Below, piece by piece: positions 34,385 through 45,655 of a DNA stretch of 64,000 bases. A program made the translations under genes and the position numbers. Under the pieces are notes generated by a model. It saw only the letters and a program-made list of their open reading frames with translations. It ran no database searches and was not told where the DNA came from. Each line of letters opens with the position of its first letter. The first letter of the stretch is position 1. The DNA comes from Vitis vinifera (taxonomy: Eukaryota > Streptophyta > Magnoliopsida > Vitales > Vitaceae). The stretch is taken from assembly GCF_030704535.1 (NCBI RefSeq), contig NC_081820.1:25662001-25726000 (forward strand), given 5' to 3'.

Positions 34385-35640
34385 ACAGGAATGAAAGATC
34401 GTATTGGAGTTGAGATGAGTAGTATCAACATTATTGCAATAGATCATAGACACTTGTAGAACATAAGCACTAAGTTCAATAAGAAGTGAACATACCCAAC
34501 GTAATTCTGTAGATGTATATGCAACAAAACGATATTCCACTTTAATAGAAGAGTATGCAACAATTCTTTACTTCTTAGAACTCCATGAGATAGGATTACG
34601 ACCAATGTAAACGATGTAAGCACTTATAAAAGTAAAATTATCTTTAGCATGAAAAGAAAAGAAGAGTTGCGATAAAGAACCAAACCATGATCATATGTGC
34701 CACAAAGGTACCAAAAAAGGTGTTTGACAACAGTTTAGTAAGCACTAGTAGGGTGATGCATAAATTGTGAGGGTTTACTCATTGTAAAAGCGATTTAAGG
34801 TCGAGTGAGAAATATACTGAATATTGCCAATAATAGTCTGATTCTCTGTTGGATTAGAGAGAGTGGTACCGGTATAGAGTTCAAGAGCTGGAGATGTAGT
34901 AAGTGGTGTGGCGCTTGGTTTAGCATTTGACATGTGAGTGTGAGCTAAGAGATCGCCAATATATTGATGTTGAGAAAGAAATAATCCATGACGATGGTGT
35001 GTGACTTTAATGCTAAGAAAATAAGAAAGAGACTCGAGATCCTTAAGGGAGAATTGTTGGGCAAGATTAGGATGAACTTTTACACGACACCATCATTGTC
35101 ACTTGTTATGATAACATTATCAACATAAACAAGGAGATAAACCATGACACCACGAGTGTTGAGGACAAATAGTCAAGTGTAAGTATGAGAGTTAGTGAAG
35201 CTAGAGGTGAGAAGAAACTAGTGGAGCTCATGATACTAAGCATGTAGTGCTTGCTTGAGACCATAGATAGCTTTTTAAAGTTTGCACACATAATTAGGAT
35301 GATCACAATCAATGAATCCTAATGGTTAAGCCATGAAAACATCTTCAAACAAGTGACCTTGAAGAAAAGCATTATTAACATCAAGTTAGTAGAGAAACCA
35401 AGCATGACTGATTGTAATACTAAGAACAAGATGTATAATGGTGGGTTTGACAACAGGACTGAAAACATCATGATAATCAATGCCCGGTCATTGCTGAAAT
35501 CTTTTGGTGACAAGATGAGCTTTGTACTTGTCAACAGAACCATCAGGTAAATGCTTAATGTGAAAAATCCACTTACACCTAAGAAGATTGTGCTTCGGTT
35601 TTGGGGAAACAAGTTCTCGTGTACCATTTTGAACAAGGAA
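34385..35640 (-). pseudogene. Copia reverse transcriptase and proximal RNase H (degraded)
   Basis: The minus strand reads successive Copia blocks with stops and frameshifts. These are KWIFHIKHLPDGSVDKYKA and the thumb-like VVKPT part (35600-35400), KAIYGLKQA (about 35270), LLVYVDNVI (about 35110), then LFLSQHQYIGDLLA and NAKPSATPL (about 34960-34900). RNase H follows with KVEYRFVAYTSTEL, ending FHSC at 34385 where insertion 2 begins. The catalytic YVDD is changed to YVDN. Integrase and gag were not found to the right, so the element is also truncated or decayed there. Confidence 0.87.
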
Positions 35641-36199
35641 AGTAATAATACACTTGGAGACTTAGTTATCTTCTTACAAGGGCTGCAAATGAACTAATTT
35701 TCATTCTTAGTCTATTTCATGCTTCATTTCAGATCTGAATTTTTCTTACTTGCTCTATTGTTGTCCAAATTTCTTAATCATTTTTCATTCTCTAATCATT
35801 CTGCCCAACAATTTGAATAGAACCTCCAAATAATCATCCAAATTTTCAACTCTTGACAAACAACCACACTTGGACACTCATAGTTCCACTCTCCTTACAA
35901 TATAAGATTCTAAACTTCAGGAATTTTGATTTCTTGTTCAGTCTTGTTGTCTACTTTGCATGTTATTGGTAAGATAATGGTAGCTCCACACAAGAGGAAT
36001 GACATGAGTAAGGTATTGGTGTTGAAAGAGATCCAGAAAAAATTGTCATTCAGTTATGAGGTGGTTGGGATAAGGTTAAGCTACTATTGCAACATGAAAT
36101 TGCATGTAATATCAAAAGAAAGATTATGCTTACTCAAATTCTTAGAAGAAAAATGTTTCTGATCCACACCATTTTTATAGTGTTTTGAAGGATTCAATG
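35641..36199. other. Intergenic, nothing recognised
   Basis: No clear domain. It may include decayed Copia sequence upstream of reverse transcriptase. A short plus-strand open frame at 35926-36162 shows no recognisable motif. Confidence 0.3.
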
Positions 36200-36530
36200 G
36201 GGAGCCTCACAAATGAGCGTCACAAAAAAATTAATAATGATAACTTATAGCTGTGGCCAACTCCAAAATGCAACTATATGCCATTTAGCGGGGGCCAAAA
36301 ACAAGATGCAGTTGTAAGAACCATTTGCTGCACTTTACTGTGGTTGCTACTATTGCTTTAACTTGTGTTTACGGTCACTTTCACAACTGCAACTATAAGA
36401 AATTGTTGCACCACCTATGGCTACACCATGTAGCGGTCAGCTTGGTGTGCAACCATAATTTGCAGGCACACCATTTCTGACCTCTAGTGAGGGTCACTAG
36501 CCGCTGCTATAAGGCATTATTCCTGTAGTG
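36200..36530. mobile_element. CACTA (En/Spm-type) transposon end
   Basis: On the minus strand the segment starts exactly with CACTACAGGAATAATG at 36530 and continues with subterminal motifs (TAGCAGCGGCTAGTG, GGTTGCACACC, TAGTTGCAGTTGTG) that recur in altered forms. CACTA plus G/C-richer subterminal repeats is typical of this superfamily. The other end and any transposase were not found, so it is a fragment. Confidence 0.55.
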
Positions 36531-37341
36531 CTCCCTCTTACTATTTGGGCTTGGTTAATATCATACTAGTTTGAAAATTTTGGGTATATGGTTTCTAGAG
36601 ATGCATTTGAAGTTCATTTGTTAGAGAATATTTGAATTTTGGGAGTTGGTAGTGGAATATTAATTTTCCAAGGTTGAGATTTGTTGGTTTTTGGTGTAAT
36701 TAGTATTCGTTAGTTTAGGGATTCCTTGTCCCACATGGATTATGAATTGGTTTGGTCAATGCTTGGAGGCTTATATATAAGCTATCTTAGTGGCTTTAGC
36801 CAATATTAGTATAAAGAAAGCTCTTTGCCAAGTAAGAGCCTCCTAGTTTGATATTCTTCCAATGTTGTAATTTTCTAATTTAAAAGTTAATGAATTGATT
36901 GCTATTTCCCAAGGACATAGGTAAGACACTCTTATGGTACATCATAAATATTATGTCCTTTCTTTTATCTTTATTAATCTTATTGCTTTTCTTTCTATTT
37001 AGAGTTAGTTTACTTTGTTTTCTATTATATATATTTGGTGTTATTTAAGTCATGTGAGGCTATGCAATACAACAATAATCATTTGAGTACTATGGAACTA
37101 GGCCTTAAAACATTAATTGATATTCCTGTTTGGTGCTATTTGAATCATTTAGAACATAGGTAATAATTATTACATGTTTATATGCTTGTTGCTAGGGTAC
37201 CTTGCTAGGGTACCATGCCAATGCCTCAAGACAATATTACATTATATGGACCTTGCAAGAGGAGTTATAACCCATACATCTAATCCAAATTACAAACATA
37301 TGATATCATAGGAGATAGCATGCAAGTGGAAAAATGCTATG
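36531..37341. other. Intergenic, 3' flank of kinase C, with LTR-like words
   Basis: Near 36730-36800 are CTTGTCCCACATGGATTATG and GGCTTATATATAAGC, words common in plant LTR promoters. No LTR ends or target duplication were found. The right end is the 3' flank of kinase C. Confidence 0.35.
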
Positions 37342-40300
37342 TTACTTTCCATCTAATGTAATTGTACCCATGGAATTGCACAAGGAAATTGGTGCTTCTA
37401 TTGGATTGCTCATATGATCCTCAACTAACATTTCCTCAGAGTATAGAGTAGGCTTCGGAGGCATTTCTAATAGCTCAACCTCTCCTTCCAACATCTCTAA
37501 AGCTTTGCTCATTGAAGGACGGTCTATAGGCTTCATCTGTATACACCATAGTGCAACTATCACCATTTTCCTAACAAGCTTGTTTTCATCTTCAGTGGCA
37601 TCTCCCAAGTCTATGTTATCCCCTTGATCATATCTGTCATAAATCCATGATGGAAAATATATTTGACTCGAGTGTGCTGCATTTGCATTCACATTCTTTC
37701 TTCTCCCCACCATCTCCATTAACAACATTCCAAAACTATAAACATCAGCTTTATATGAGACACCTCCAATATTTTTATAGAACAATTCTGGAGCAATATA
37801 TCCCAATGTTCCTCGTGCAGCAGTGAGAGACACCATACTTTCATCCGTTGAATACAATTTTGCAAGGCCAAAATCTGAAACTTTTGGTGTAAAGTCTTCA
37901 TCAAGAAGAATATTGTGTGGCTTGATATCAAAATGTAGAATTTGCATGTCACAACCTTGATGTAAGTATTCAATCCCACGCCCCACTCCAAGTGCAACCT
38001 TATACAACCTTTCCCAGCTTAAAAAAGTGTTATTTTCTTCTTTAAGAAAAATAAACTTATCAAGAGAACCATTGGGCATGAAGTCATATATAAGTGCCCA
38101 TTTTGATCCCTGTACACAAAATCCTACAAGTCTCACCACATTAACATGGTGAATTCTTCCTATTGTTGCAACCTCATTGATGAAATCTTGTCCATTAGCT
38201 TTTGACATGACCAGCACTTTCACAGCTACAATGCGACCACTTCGAAGTTTTCCTTTATATACAGAGCCAAAACCTCCTTGACCTAATTTATTCGCAAAGT
38301 TATGAGTCATCTTCTTTATGTCTGAATACGAGTACTTGATGGGTTGGAGATTTTTTTGACTCCGTAAGAATTCTTCAATGCTATCATCTAATGATAGATG
38401 TCTCCGGTGGAACTTGTAAATCAAATAGGCGAATAGACACAACATCCCGAGCATAGTCCTTCCTATGACTAAACACAAATCAAATGTAAAAAAAAAATGA
38501 ATATTTTAAGAAAAAGGAACAAGATATCAAAAACAAAGTTAAATCCAACAAATATAGATGGTAGAAAAAATTATTCTACCTTCATATAAAGTAAAACACT
38601 AAGTTGTTGTGTTGTTAGAGAGCCATATGAAATAACTACTTTAACAATCACTTTATAGTGTTCTGTTGATTGGGGAGCAATTTGACAAAAGTACTGGGGC
38701 CTTGGATAAGAAGACCCTAGTTTCAATTCCATTGTTTTGACTTCTTTACATGTTAGAGGAGTTGAATTACATTTAAATTTGGAAGAAAATTTTGAATTAC
38801 ATCTAATTGATTTTGCTTTGTACAGTCAAACAAAGCAAAATCAATTTGAAGTTCACTGTACAACCTTCAAAATGCAAGAATTCCAAGAATTTTCATATCA
38901 ACTCTTTACAAAAAATTAGTAGTTGGAATTTAGGAGGCTTACCAATAATACGCAGTATCCAGCCGCCTAGTAAGGAAGATATGTAACAAATTAAAAATAT
39001 GGACCAATATAAGTGAGAGACATAAATAACGTTAGAAGAGGAGACATGTAAGTGAAGAATGCCTTACCAATCATCGGGATGTTGCAGGGATAGTATCCGC
39101 AATTACCAATTTCTTCTTGAAGTCCTGTGTCAAACCATCCAAGCCAGGTTAGTCACAAGGAAGAATGCCCTTGATCGCCTAAATTTTAAATTTTTTGAGA
39201 AGCAAGAAATGGAGAGATTAATTCAGATGAAAGAACTCTAAATAAATCTTTTGTCTTATTCTCATGAGAAAATAATAATTGCAAGTAGCAACCTTACCTC
39301 GGAATTTTAAGGTTTTGGGAGAAAGCAACCCCCCTGTTAACAATGAAAGTTTGATTTGTAAAAAATTAGGAAAAATGACAAAAATAAAGATTTTATTTAA
39401 AAGAAACTTCTAATTGGAGCCTTACTAATAAAGGGAAGGAATAAATCATTGGTTATAAACTTCCAAAGCCCTGCAAGATTAAACCAAACTAGTGAAATTA
39501 GGGATAGAAATATTGAAGACTCACGCAAGGAAGATAAGATGGTTAGCATAATCAGATTTTCAGGGAATTAATTTCCTATAAAATCGCGTTTCCTTGATTG
39601 CAGGCACTGTAACCCCAACTCCAAAGATCAAGTATGAAATCAGGCACTCTAAGATTATAAGATGGTTATCTTGTAATTTCTTTACTCACAATTTTTCTCT
39701 GAAGTGTCCGGGATATGTTCGTTCCTTGATCCGTAGCATCGAAAGCCGACATTCCCAGTGACATTTATGCGGTAGCAATATCGCCCTTTCATTTCGCATT
39801 GGCGGTCGCAGAAGAGTTCCAAAAATGAAAGCTGAAGCCCCAGAAGCATATAATTTTGCAAATCTGACATCGAAAGATTGCTGGGCTCTCGAAGTGACTT
39901 CAACGGTTGAATAATAATAGATGTGCCAATGGTGCATGAATACGGAATATCTCCCACCGACACATATTCTCCGACAACTGCATAAGCGTATGTTGGTGAG
40001 GAAGAGGAAGAGCCTGTAGTGTTGCATGGAATTATAGGAATGTAGTTGTCATCCCTGATTGACTGCTCACAGTTCATCAAAACTATTGTATAGAACATTG
40101 ATTCAGAAGGCGGAAAATAAGCAGCACTCCATTCAGAAGGCAAATGATATGGAGATTCATAATAAGGCAAATATGCACCAATGGAATTAAGAGGACTGGA
40201 GATCCAACAGTTGTCCTTCTTTCGCCCAGGATCCACTACCCGAATTGTATAATTATGGTAGTTGATCTGGGTAACTAAGTATTTCCCATTGTATTTCCCA

Positions 40301-40536
40301 CCATGAAGGTTTATCATAGTACGATTGTTTTCACAAATCAATTCATACTCAGGGTAACCGCAGCTGGGGGGATCGTCTTGTAATCGAAAAGGGTAGGAAA
40401 TGTTCCTCATATCTCCGCAGGAAGAGGGGCTGCATATCTGGTACTTGTGATGCTTAGCAACACAAACTGAAAGGAAGCAGGCATGGATGACTACTGTCAT
40501 GAGGCCTACTCCCACGAGTTGTGCCTCCCTTAACAT
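37342..40536 (-). CDS. LRK10-like receptor kinase C (GUB_WAK ectodomain, non-RD kinase)
   Basis: Six exons on the minus strand: 39690-40536, 39426-39470, 39298-39333, 39068-39124, 38943-38966 and 37342-38468. All are GT-AG, and the total of 2136 nt encodes 711 residues in one frame. The start at 40536 (MLREAQ) matches gene B; an in-frame ATG farther upstream would only add residues encoded by a GA/CT repeat. It has a signal peptide, then a GUB_WAK domain ([19 protein letters not shown]) with a second cysteine-rich part ([12 protein letters not shown]). Micro-exons for the stalk precede the membrane helix ([13 protein letters not shown]). The kinase has [21 protein letters not shown] (non-RD), SDFGLAKL and YIAPEL. 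It is a paralogue of B with the same exon plan. It diverges from D across 596 bp. Confidence 0.92.
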
Positions 40537-40544
40537 TATCAACT

Positions 40545-40584
<40 letters not shown>

Positions 40585-41132
40585 AAGAGAGAGAGAGAGA
40601 GAGAGAAAGAAAGAGAGAGAGATGCTCTGTTTTTGGGTTGTGAGTTCCACACAGAGAGAAATACTCCGTTTTAATTGCAGCTTTCTTCAACATATTATTC
40701 TTCCCCAAACTATTTGATTTTTCAACATGGACCACACTTTCATCCTATCACATCCAGCCAGCTGTGAGCTTCCCATTATTTAGAATCACTCTGTTAAAAA
40801 TGATGCTTGAAGTTGTTACGGTTTATATTGGAATTGTTAATGTTTTAAATATAACATAATTTTTAGGTCTCAACAATGGGAAAAGGATAAAGAAGTAAAC
40901 ATTGATAGACCAATTTTATACTATTTTTTCAAGTAAATTTTATATTATGAGATAAAACTAAATTTTTATTGTAGCAGTCCTCCATCTTTTTTGTATTCCC
41001 TAAAAGCACCTGCTTCCCAAACAAACAAAGTTCTTCTCCCTTTGTACAAAATTTTCAAATCTAATTACATATATATAAAGCAGGTGAGAAGCAGAGCAAA
41101 TTAAAACTATAGAGATAAGCAGTTGCTTAAAA
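40537..41132. promoter_or_regulatory. Shared divergent promoter region of kinases C and D
   Basis: The 596 bases between the two start codons must hold both promoters and 5' leaders. The left end is a (GA)n tract in the likely leader of C. The right end, AAAACTATAGAGA, then AGCAGTTG and TTAAAAATGG before the ATG of D, is shared with the upstream of A. ATATATATAAAGCAGG near 41069 could be the TATA box of D. Such a short shared space suggests coordinated expression; that is inference. Confidence 0.6.
40545..40621. repeat. (GA)n microsatellite in the 5' leader of kinase C
   Basis: About 77 bases of GA repeats interrupted by a few AAAG words. It lies 9 bases upstream of the chosen start of C. 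Read as protein it gives only Ser-Leu repeats, so it is not coding. Confidence 0.95.
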
Positions 41133-43460
41133 ATGGGCATCTCTTTATTCTTCTTCTTCTTGTTTATGAGATTGTTTGCAGAGATTAATGGAGGGAGCCA
41201 AGATGATGAGTGCAAGGCGTCAAGGTGCAGTCACCATGGTCCAGTCATCCGGTTTCCGTTCAGGCTAAAACACCAGCCGGAACACTGTGGATATCCGGAG
41301 TTTGAGTTATCATGCTCAGAAGAGAAGCGGACCATACTAGAGCTGCCCTATTCAGGAAAGCTCTGGGTGAAGGAAATAAATTACGTTTCTCAGGAGATTG
41401 TTGTCCATTACTCGGATGATTGCCTTCAAAGGCAGATTCTAAACTTTAATTTATCTGCCTCTCCCTTCACATATGAGTACGCATACGACTTCTCCTTCTT
41501 CAATTGTTCAGAAAGTAAAGCAGAGTCATTTTGGCTTACATCCATCCCTTGCAGTTTTCTCTCTAGTAACCCAGTTTATGCCACTTGGTCCTCTCGGTCT
41601 CTCGCTAAAGTGAACTTATCCTCTTGCTGGAAGATTTTCAATGCTACACTCCCAGAAAATTATATATATGGAGGGGAATACGGTACTTTTATGAATTGGT
41701 CAAAACCTATGTGCGGAAACTGTGAAGCAAAAGGAAACAAGTGCCAACGGAAGAAGAATAATAGCAGGGAACCTGAAATCGAATGCATTGATAAACCAGC
41801 AAAAGGTACTAAATCCCGCTTCTTCATCATTTTCACCTTGCAAGCCCTTTCTTATCTCCTACTATGATTTTAATATGCAAATGAAATTTTCTATGGTATT
41901 TCTTATGTATGTTCTGTTTGTACCATGAAATTGGATTGAACCCTTATGGATGTGAACCAAATTAACTACTATACTAATGGATGTGAACATGCAATATTAT
42001 TTATTCATTACAAGCTAGCTACAACAATTAGGCTTAGCTAAAACAATCGAACCTGTAGAAAGGACTGTAAAGGCCAAGGTTGAAATCCAAATACACCAAA
42101 AATACTTATACTCATGTTACAACGTCATGTAATCTATTATGATTTTACTAGTTAAAAGAATACAAAAAGCTAATAAGTTTACTATCTTTTACAGGTGCTC
42201 CAATGGATAAAATGGTGCTTACAGGTGATTTCCTATTCATATTCTTTTCAATAATGAGGGTGACATCATGATGATGATTCTTAGTTTGTCTTTTTTTTTT
42301 TCTTGTTTCATTTACTTATAGAAACTTTTTTTCCCCTATGTGCAGAAGCAATCCTTGGTTTCCTTCATTTCACTTTTGGAATCTTTATAATATTTATTGT
42401 CTATCGCTCTAATAAGTTGAAAAGAGAGCATAGAGTAAATATTCAAAAGTTTTTGGAAGATTATAGAGCTCTCAAGCCCTCAAGGTACTCCTATGCTGAT
42501 ATTAAAAAGATCACAAATAATTTCAAGGACAAACTAGGTCAAGGAGGTTATGGGACTGTTTATAAAGGAAAGCTCTCAAATGAAGTTTTTGTTGCAGTAA
42601 AGATCCTTGATGATTTCAAAGGAAACGGGGAAGATTTCATTAATGAAGTAGGAACAATGAGTACCATACATCATGTTAACGTGGTTCGGTTGCTCGGGTT
42701 TTGTGCAGATGGATATAAGCGAGCTTTGATTTATTAATTTTTACCAAATGAGTCACTAGATAAGTTCATATTTTCAGCATTTGGCAATAATTATTCTCTA
42801 GGTTGGCATAAGCTTCAAGATATTGCTATTGGCATAGCTAAAGGTATTGAGTATCTTCACCAAGGTTGTGATCAAAGAATCCTTCATTTGGATATCAAAC
42901 CTCATAATATTTTGCTTGATCATAACTTTAATCCGAAGATTTCTGATTTTGGTTTAGCCAAATTATGCTCTAAGGAGCAAAGTGCAGTATCTATGACAGC
43001 AGCAAGGGGGACCATGGGTTATATTGCACCAGAAATGTTATCAAGAAATTTCGGGAATGTGTCTTCTAAGTCAGATGTTTATAGTTTTGGTATGTTGTTG
43101 ATTGAAATGGTAGGGGGAAGAAAGAATATTAATGCTACAGTAGAAAATACTAGTCAAGCATACTTCCCAGAATGGCTCTATAACCATTTGGATCAAGAGC
43201 AAGAGGTACACATCCGAATTGAGGACGAAAGTGATATTAAAATAGCAAAGAAACTAAGCATCATAGGGCTTTGGTGTATCCAATGGTATCCAATAGATCG
43301 TCCTTCCATGAAAATTGTGGTTGGAATGTTGGAAGGAGAAGAAGGCAATTTAGTTATGCCTCCTAATCCTTTTACCTCCATGGGACAAACAAGGACAAGT
43401 GTTAGAAGACGCAAAACATCTATCCAACCAGAGTTGACAGTCATATCAGAAACAGAATAA
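41133..43460 (+). pseudogene. LRK10-like receptor kinase D with a single nonsense codon
   Basis: Three exons as in A: 41133-41805, 42195-42224 (30 nt) and 42346-43460, GT-AG, 1818 nt in one continuous phase. The only visible lesion is TAA at 42735-42737 (codon 365), where paralogues have the Glu codon of the YEF motif in the kinase hinge. Signal peptide, GUB_WAK domain (CKASRC, FPFRLKHQPEHCGYP), CGNCEAKG block, membrane helix (ILGFLHFTFGIFIIFIVY) and N-lobe (GQGGYGTV, AVKIL) are intact. So is everything after the stop: [14 protein letters not shown] and the C-terminal tail. The catalytic loop reads HLDIKPHN (Leu instead of the family's Phe). If transcribed, it would give a membrane receptor with half a kinase. 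It could also be a polymorphic allele or a sequencing error. Without the stop the protein would be 605 residues. Confidence 0.9.
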
Positions 43461-43559
43461 AAAGTTGTCTATTATGAGTGTTTAATTTGGGTAATAATCA
43501 TGTTGTAATAAATGGTGATAATGTAATCTCCTTATTTATTGCTATAGTTTAATAAAATA
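43461..43559 (+). other. Probable 3' untranslated region of kinase D
   Basis: Directly downstream of the stop; AATAAA-like words occur near 43508 and 43552. The paralogous flank at 62338 begins just after this piece. Confidence 0.5.
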
Positions 43560-45080
43560 GGTTGCTTTTGAGGCTCCACCTTTATTAATTGTTTATTTCC
43601 TTGCACTAATTGAGATTTTCCAATAAAGTTCGCAGATGGATTTTCAAAAAATAAAAATATGGAAAACTCTTGTTCTCCAAAGATAGTAGGCTTTGAGGTT
43701 AGGTAAGCAACTATAAGGGAGCTTATTAAACAACTAGCCTCAAACAAATAACCTTAGTCATTATGTCTTGCTTTCTTGGGAGAAGCTTCAGTACTATTAA
43801 GGTGGCTAGGAGGAGTTGAGAAAAAAAGGAAAATTTTATGTGGACAAGTTTTCATCTTGGGAACTAGAGCTTTGCATCATGGAAAGAATAAAATATTGAG
43901 AAGTTTTCATAGATTTGTTCTCATGTGATTTGTTGCCTTGTTACTTGCGAAATCTCGCAACATTAATTTGCATCTTGCAAATTAGACCTGGGAAATTGCA
44001 AGGTTAGGTTCTCACAATAAAATTTGAGGCATGGTGGATAATATTTTAAAAAATAATTTTAAAAAATAGGTTTTTGAGAACAATTCATAAAAACAATTTT
44101 ATATCATTTTTAGGAATAAAATTCTATTTGAAATTCTAAAAAAAAATGGTTTTCTTTATTAGTTCTTAGTGAATGTAATTTACCATGCAAAATGCAATAA
44201 TAAAAAAACACAAATCACTCTGTTTTCATGATATTTTTATTCTAAAATCTATTGGATGCATTTTTGAGGTTGGAAAATTATTTTTGTTTTAAAAAATAAA
44301 AACTAATTTTAAAAATATTTGCAAACAAACCTTTAGTGTGTTAGTTGAAAGTATGTCTTTCATTATCGAAAACCACTTAGATTAGTTCTTTGGGGGTTAG
44401 GGTTTGTTATTTAAAAGTTTCCTAACTCAACGATGGATATAACTACATTGTTGAATCATGTGAACCCTATTCCTATGTGTCTATTTTCTTTTCTTTTCTT
44501 TTTTTGTAAAAAAAAAACTTTAAAATTTTTAAATCATTCCCACAAGCATCATCATTTTAAGAAGTCTATAAATTTTTATAATCGACTATTTCTCACTAAT
44601 GGTCGTGGACCATATAGTCCATTGTATGTATGTGACCAATGCCTCACTATGTTTCATTATTTGTGTAGTCCGTTATATATAGGGTCTATTTTCAATTTGT
44701 GTGGTTCATATGACTATATAGTCCATTATATATGTGTGACCATTGTCTCACTATGATTCATTCTTTGTGTGGTCCATTGTATATGGGGTATATTTTCAAT
44801 TTGTGTGGCCCATTGTATATAGAGGTACTCACCGAGTTCATTTTCTTGGCACTAAATGAAGATTTGTCCTTGCACTTGGAGGGACTTGATTCCTTTGCCT
44901 TTTGAAATATCCCATGAGCAGGATGAGATAAAAGAAAGAACCTATAAACCTCTCAATTATGAATTTGTATGAAAACATAGGAAATGAATTTCAGGAAGAT
45001 GATAAATTAATTGATTTTTTTGGTTTTGTCTTGCTTGATTGACATTAAAGCCACCAAGCTAGTTCATAATATAACTAATT
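43560..45080. repeat. Downstream flank of D, duplicated at 62338-63800
   Basis: Ordered matches with the right end of the window: TTTTGAGGCTCCACCTTTATT against TTTTGAGGCTTCATTTTTATT (62338); AAGCAACTATAAGG at both; CTTTGTTACTTG-like words (43940 and 62758); AAACCACTTAGATTAGT against AAACCACTTTGATTAAT (63198); and the CGACTATTTCTCACTAATGGTCGTGGACCATATAGT part against the 63430 part. The copies are diverged and carry small insertions. No gene is seen in either. Confidence 0.7.
44614..44820. repeat. 104-bp tandem duplication
   Basis: ATAGTCCATT starts copies at 44614 and 44718. Both run through GTGACCA...GTCTCACTATG, TTTGTGTGGTCC and TATTTTCAATTTGTGTGG. The related region at 63430-63500 has only one decayed copy. 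Confidence 0.8.
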
Positions 45081-45609
45081 TTTTATCTTTTATTTTATTT
45101 TTAGTAATTACACATCTTTATGATATATATCCCATCTTAGAGTAATTATAATGATTTCCTTTCCTTCTTCGTGTGTTTTCTTTCTATATCTTGCATTTTC
45201 TAACCCAAGACCACACTTTTGTATGTTAACCTTTATCCAACTTACAAGGGTTTGGAAATACTCATGGGCACCATATTTTCCAAAACAATTGATTCAAACT
45301 TTAGTTTTACAAACAAATCATGACAACCTTCTTATTTCTATTTACTTTATCTAAGGGTGCATGCTATGTTCTTAAGGTCATATTAACTTTATTAATTCTT
45401 TTTATCATATCAGAATTTAACAATCTCATGAAAAAAATGGAATCTACATATATTTTGGATAATATATTTATTTCTTATATTTATTGGATCTCTTAGATAT
45501 TTCTTTCAAAAAAATTTCATGTTAATCACTTTGAATAACCAAAATAAAACAAAAGAAGAAAAATCTAATTTTAAAATGATAAAATTTTGGTTCCAAAAAA
45601 GAAAAAAAA

Positions 45610-45655
<46 letters not shown>

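Noticed and set aside
36640..37200. Solo LTR downstream of kinase C
   Set aside because: LTR-like promoter words are present but no TG/CA ends with target duplication could be matched.
40487..40735. Ser-Leu or Arg-Glu repeat proteins and a longer N-terminus for kinase C
   Set aside because: They come from the (GA)n tract in the 5' leader; the paralogue B starts at the MLREAQ position.
42888..43460. Separate small kinase gene
   Set aside because: It is the second half of kinase D after the stop at 42735; there is no own promoter or ATG, and the frame is the same as in the first half.
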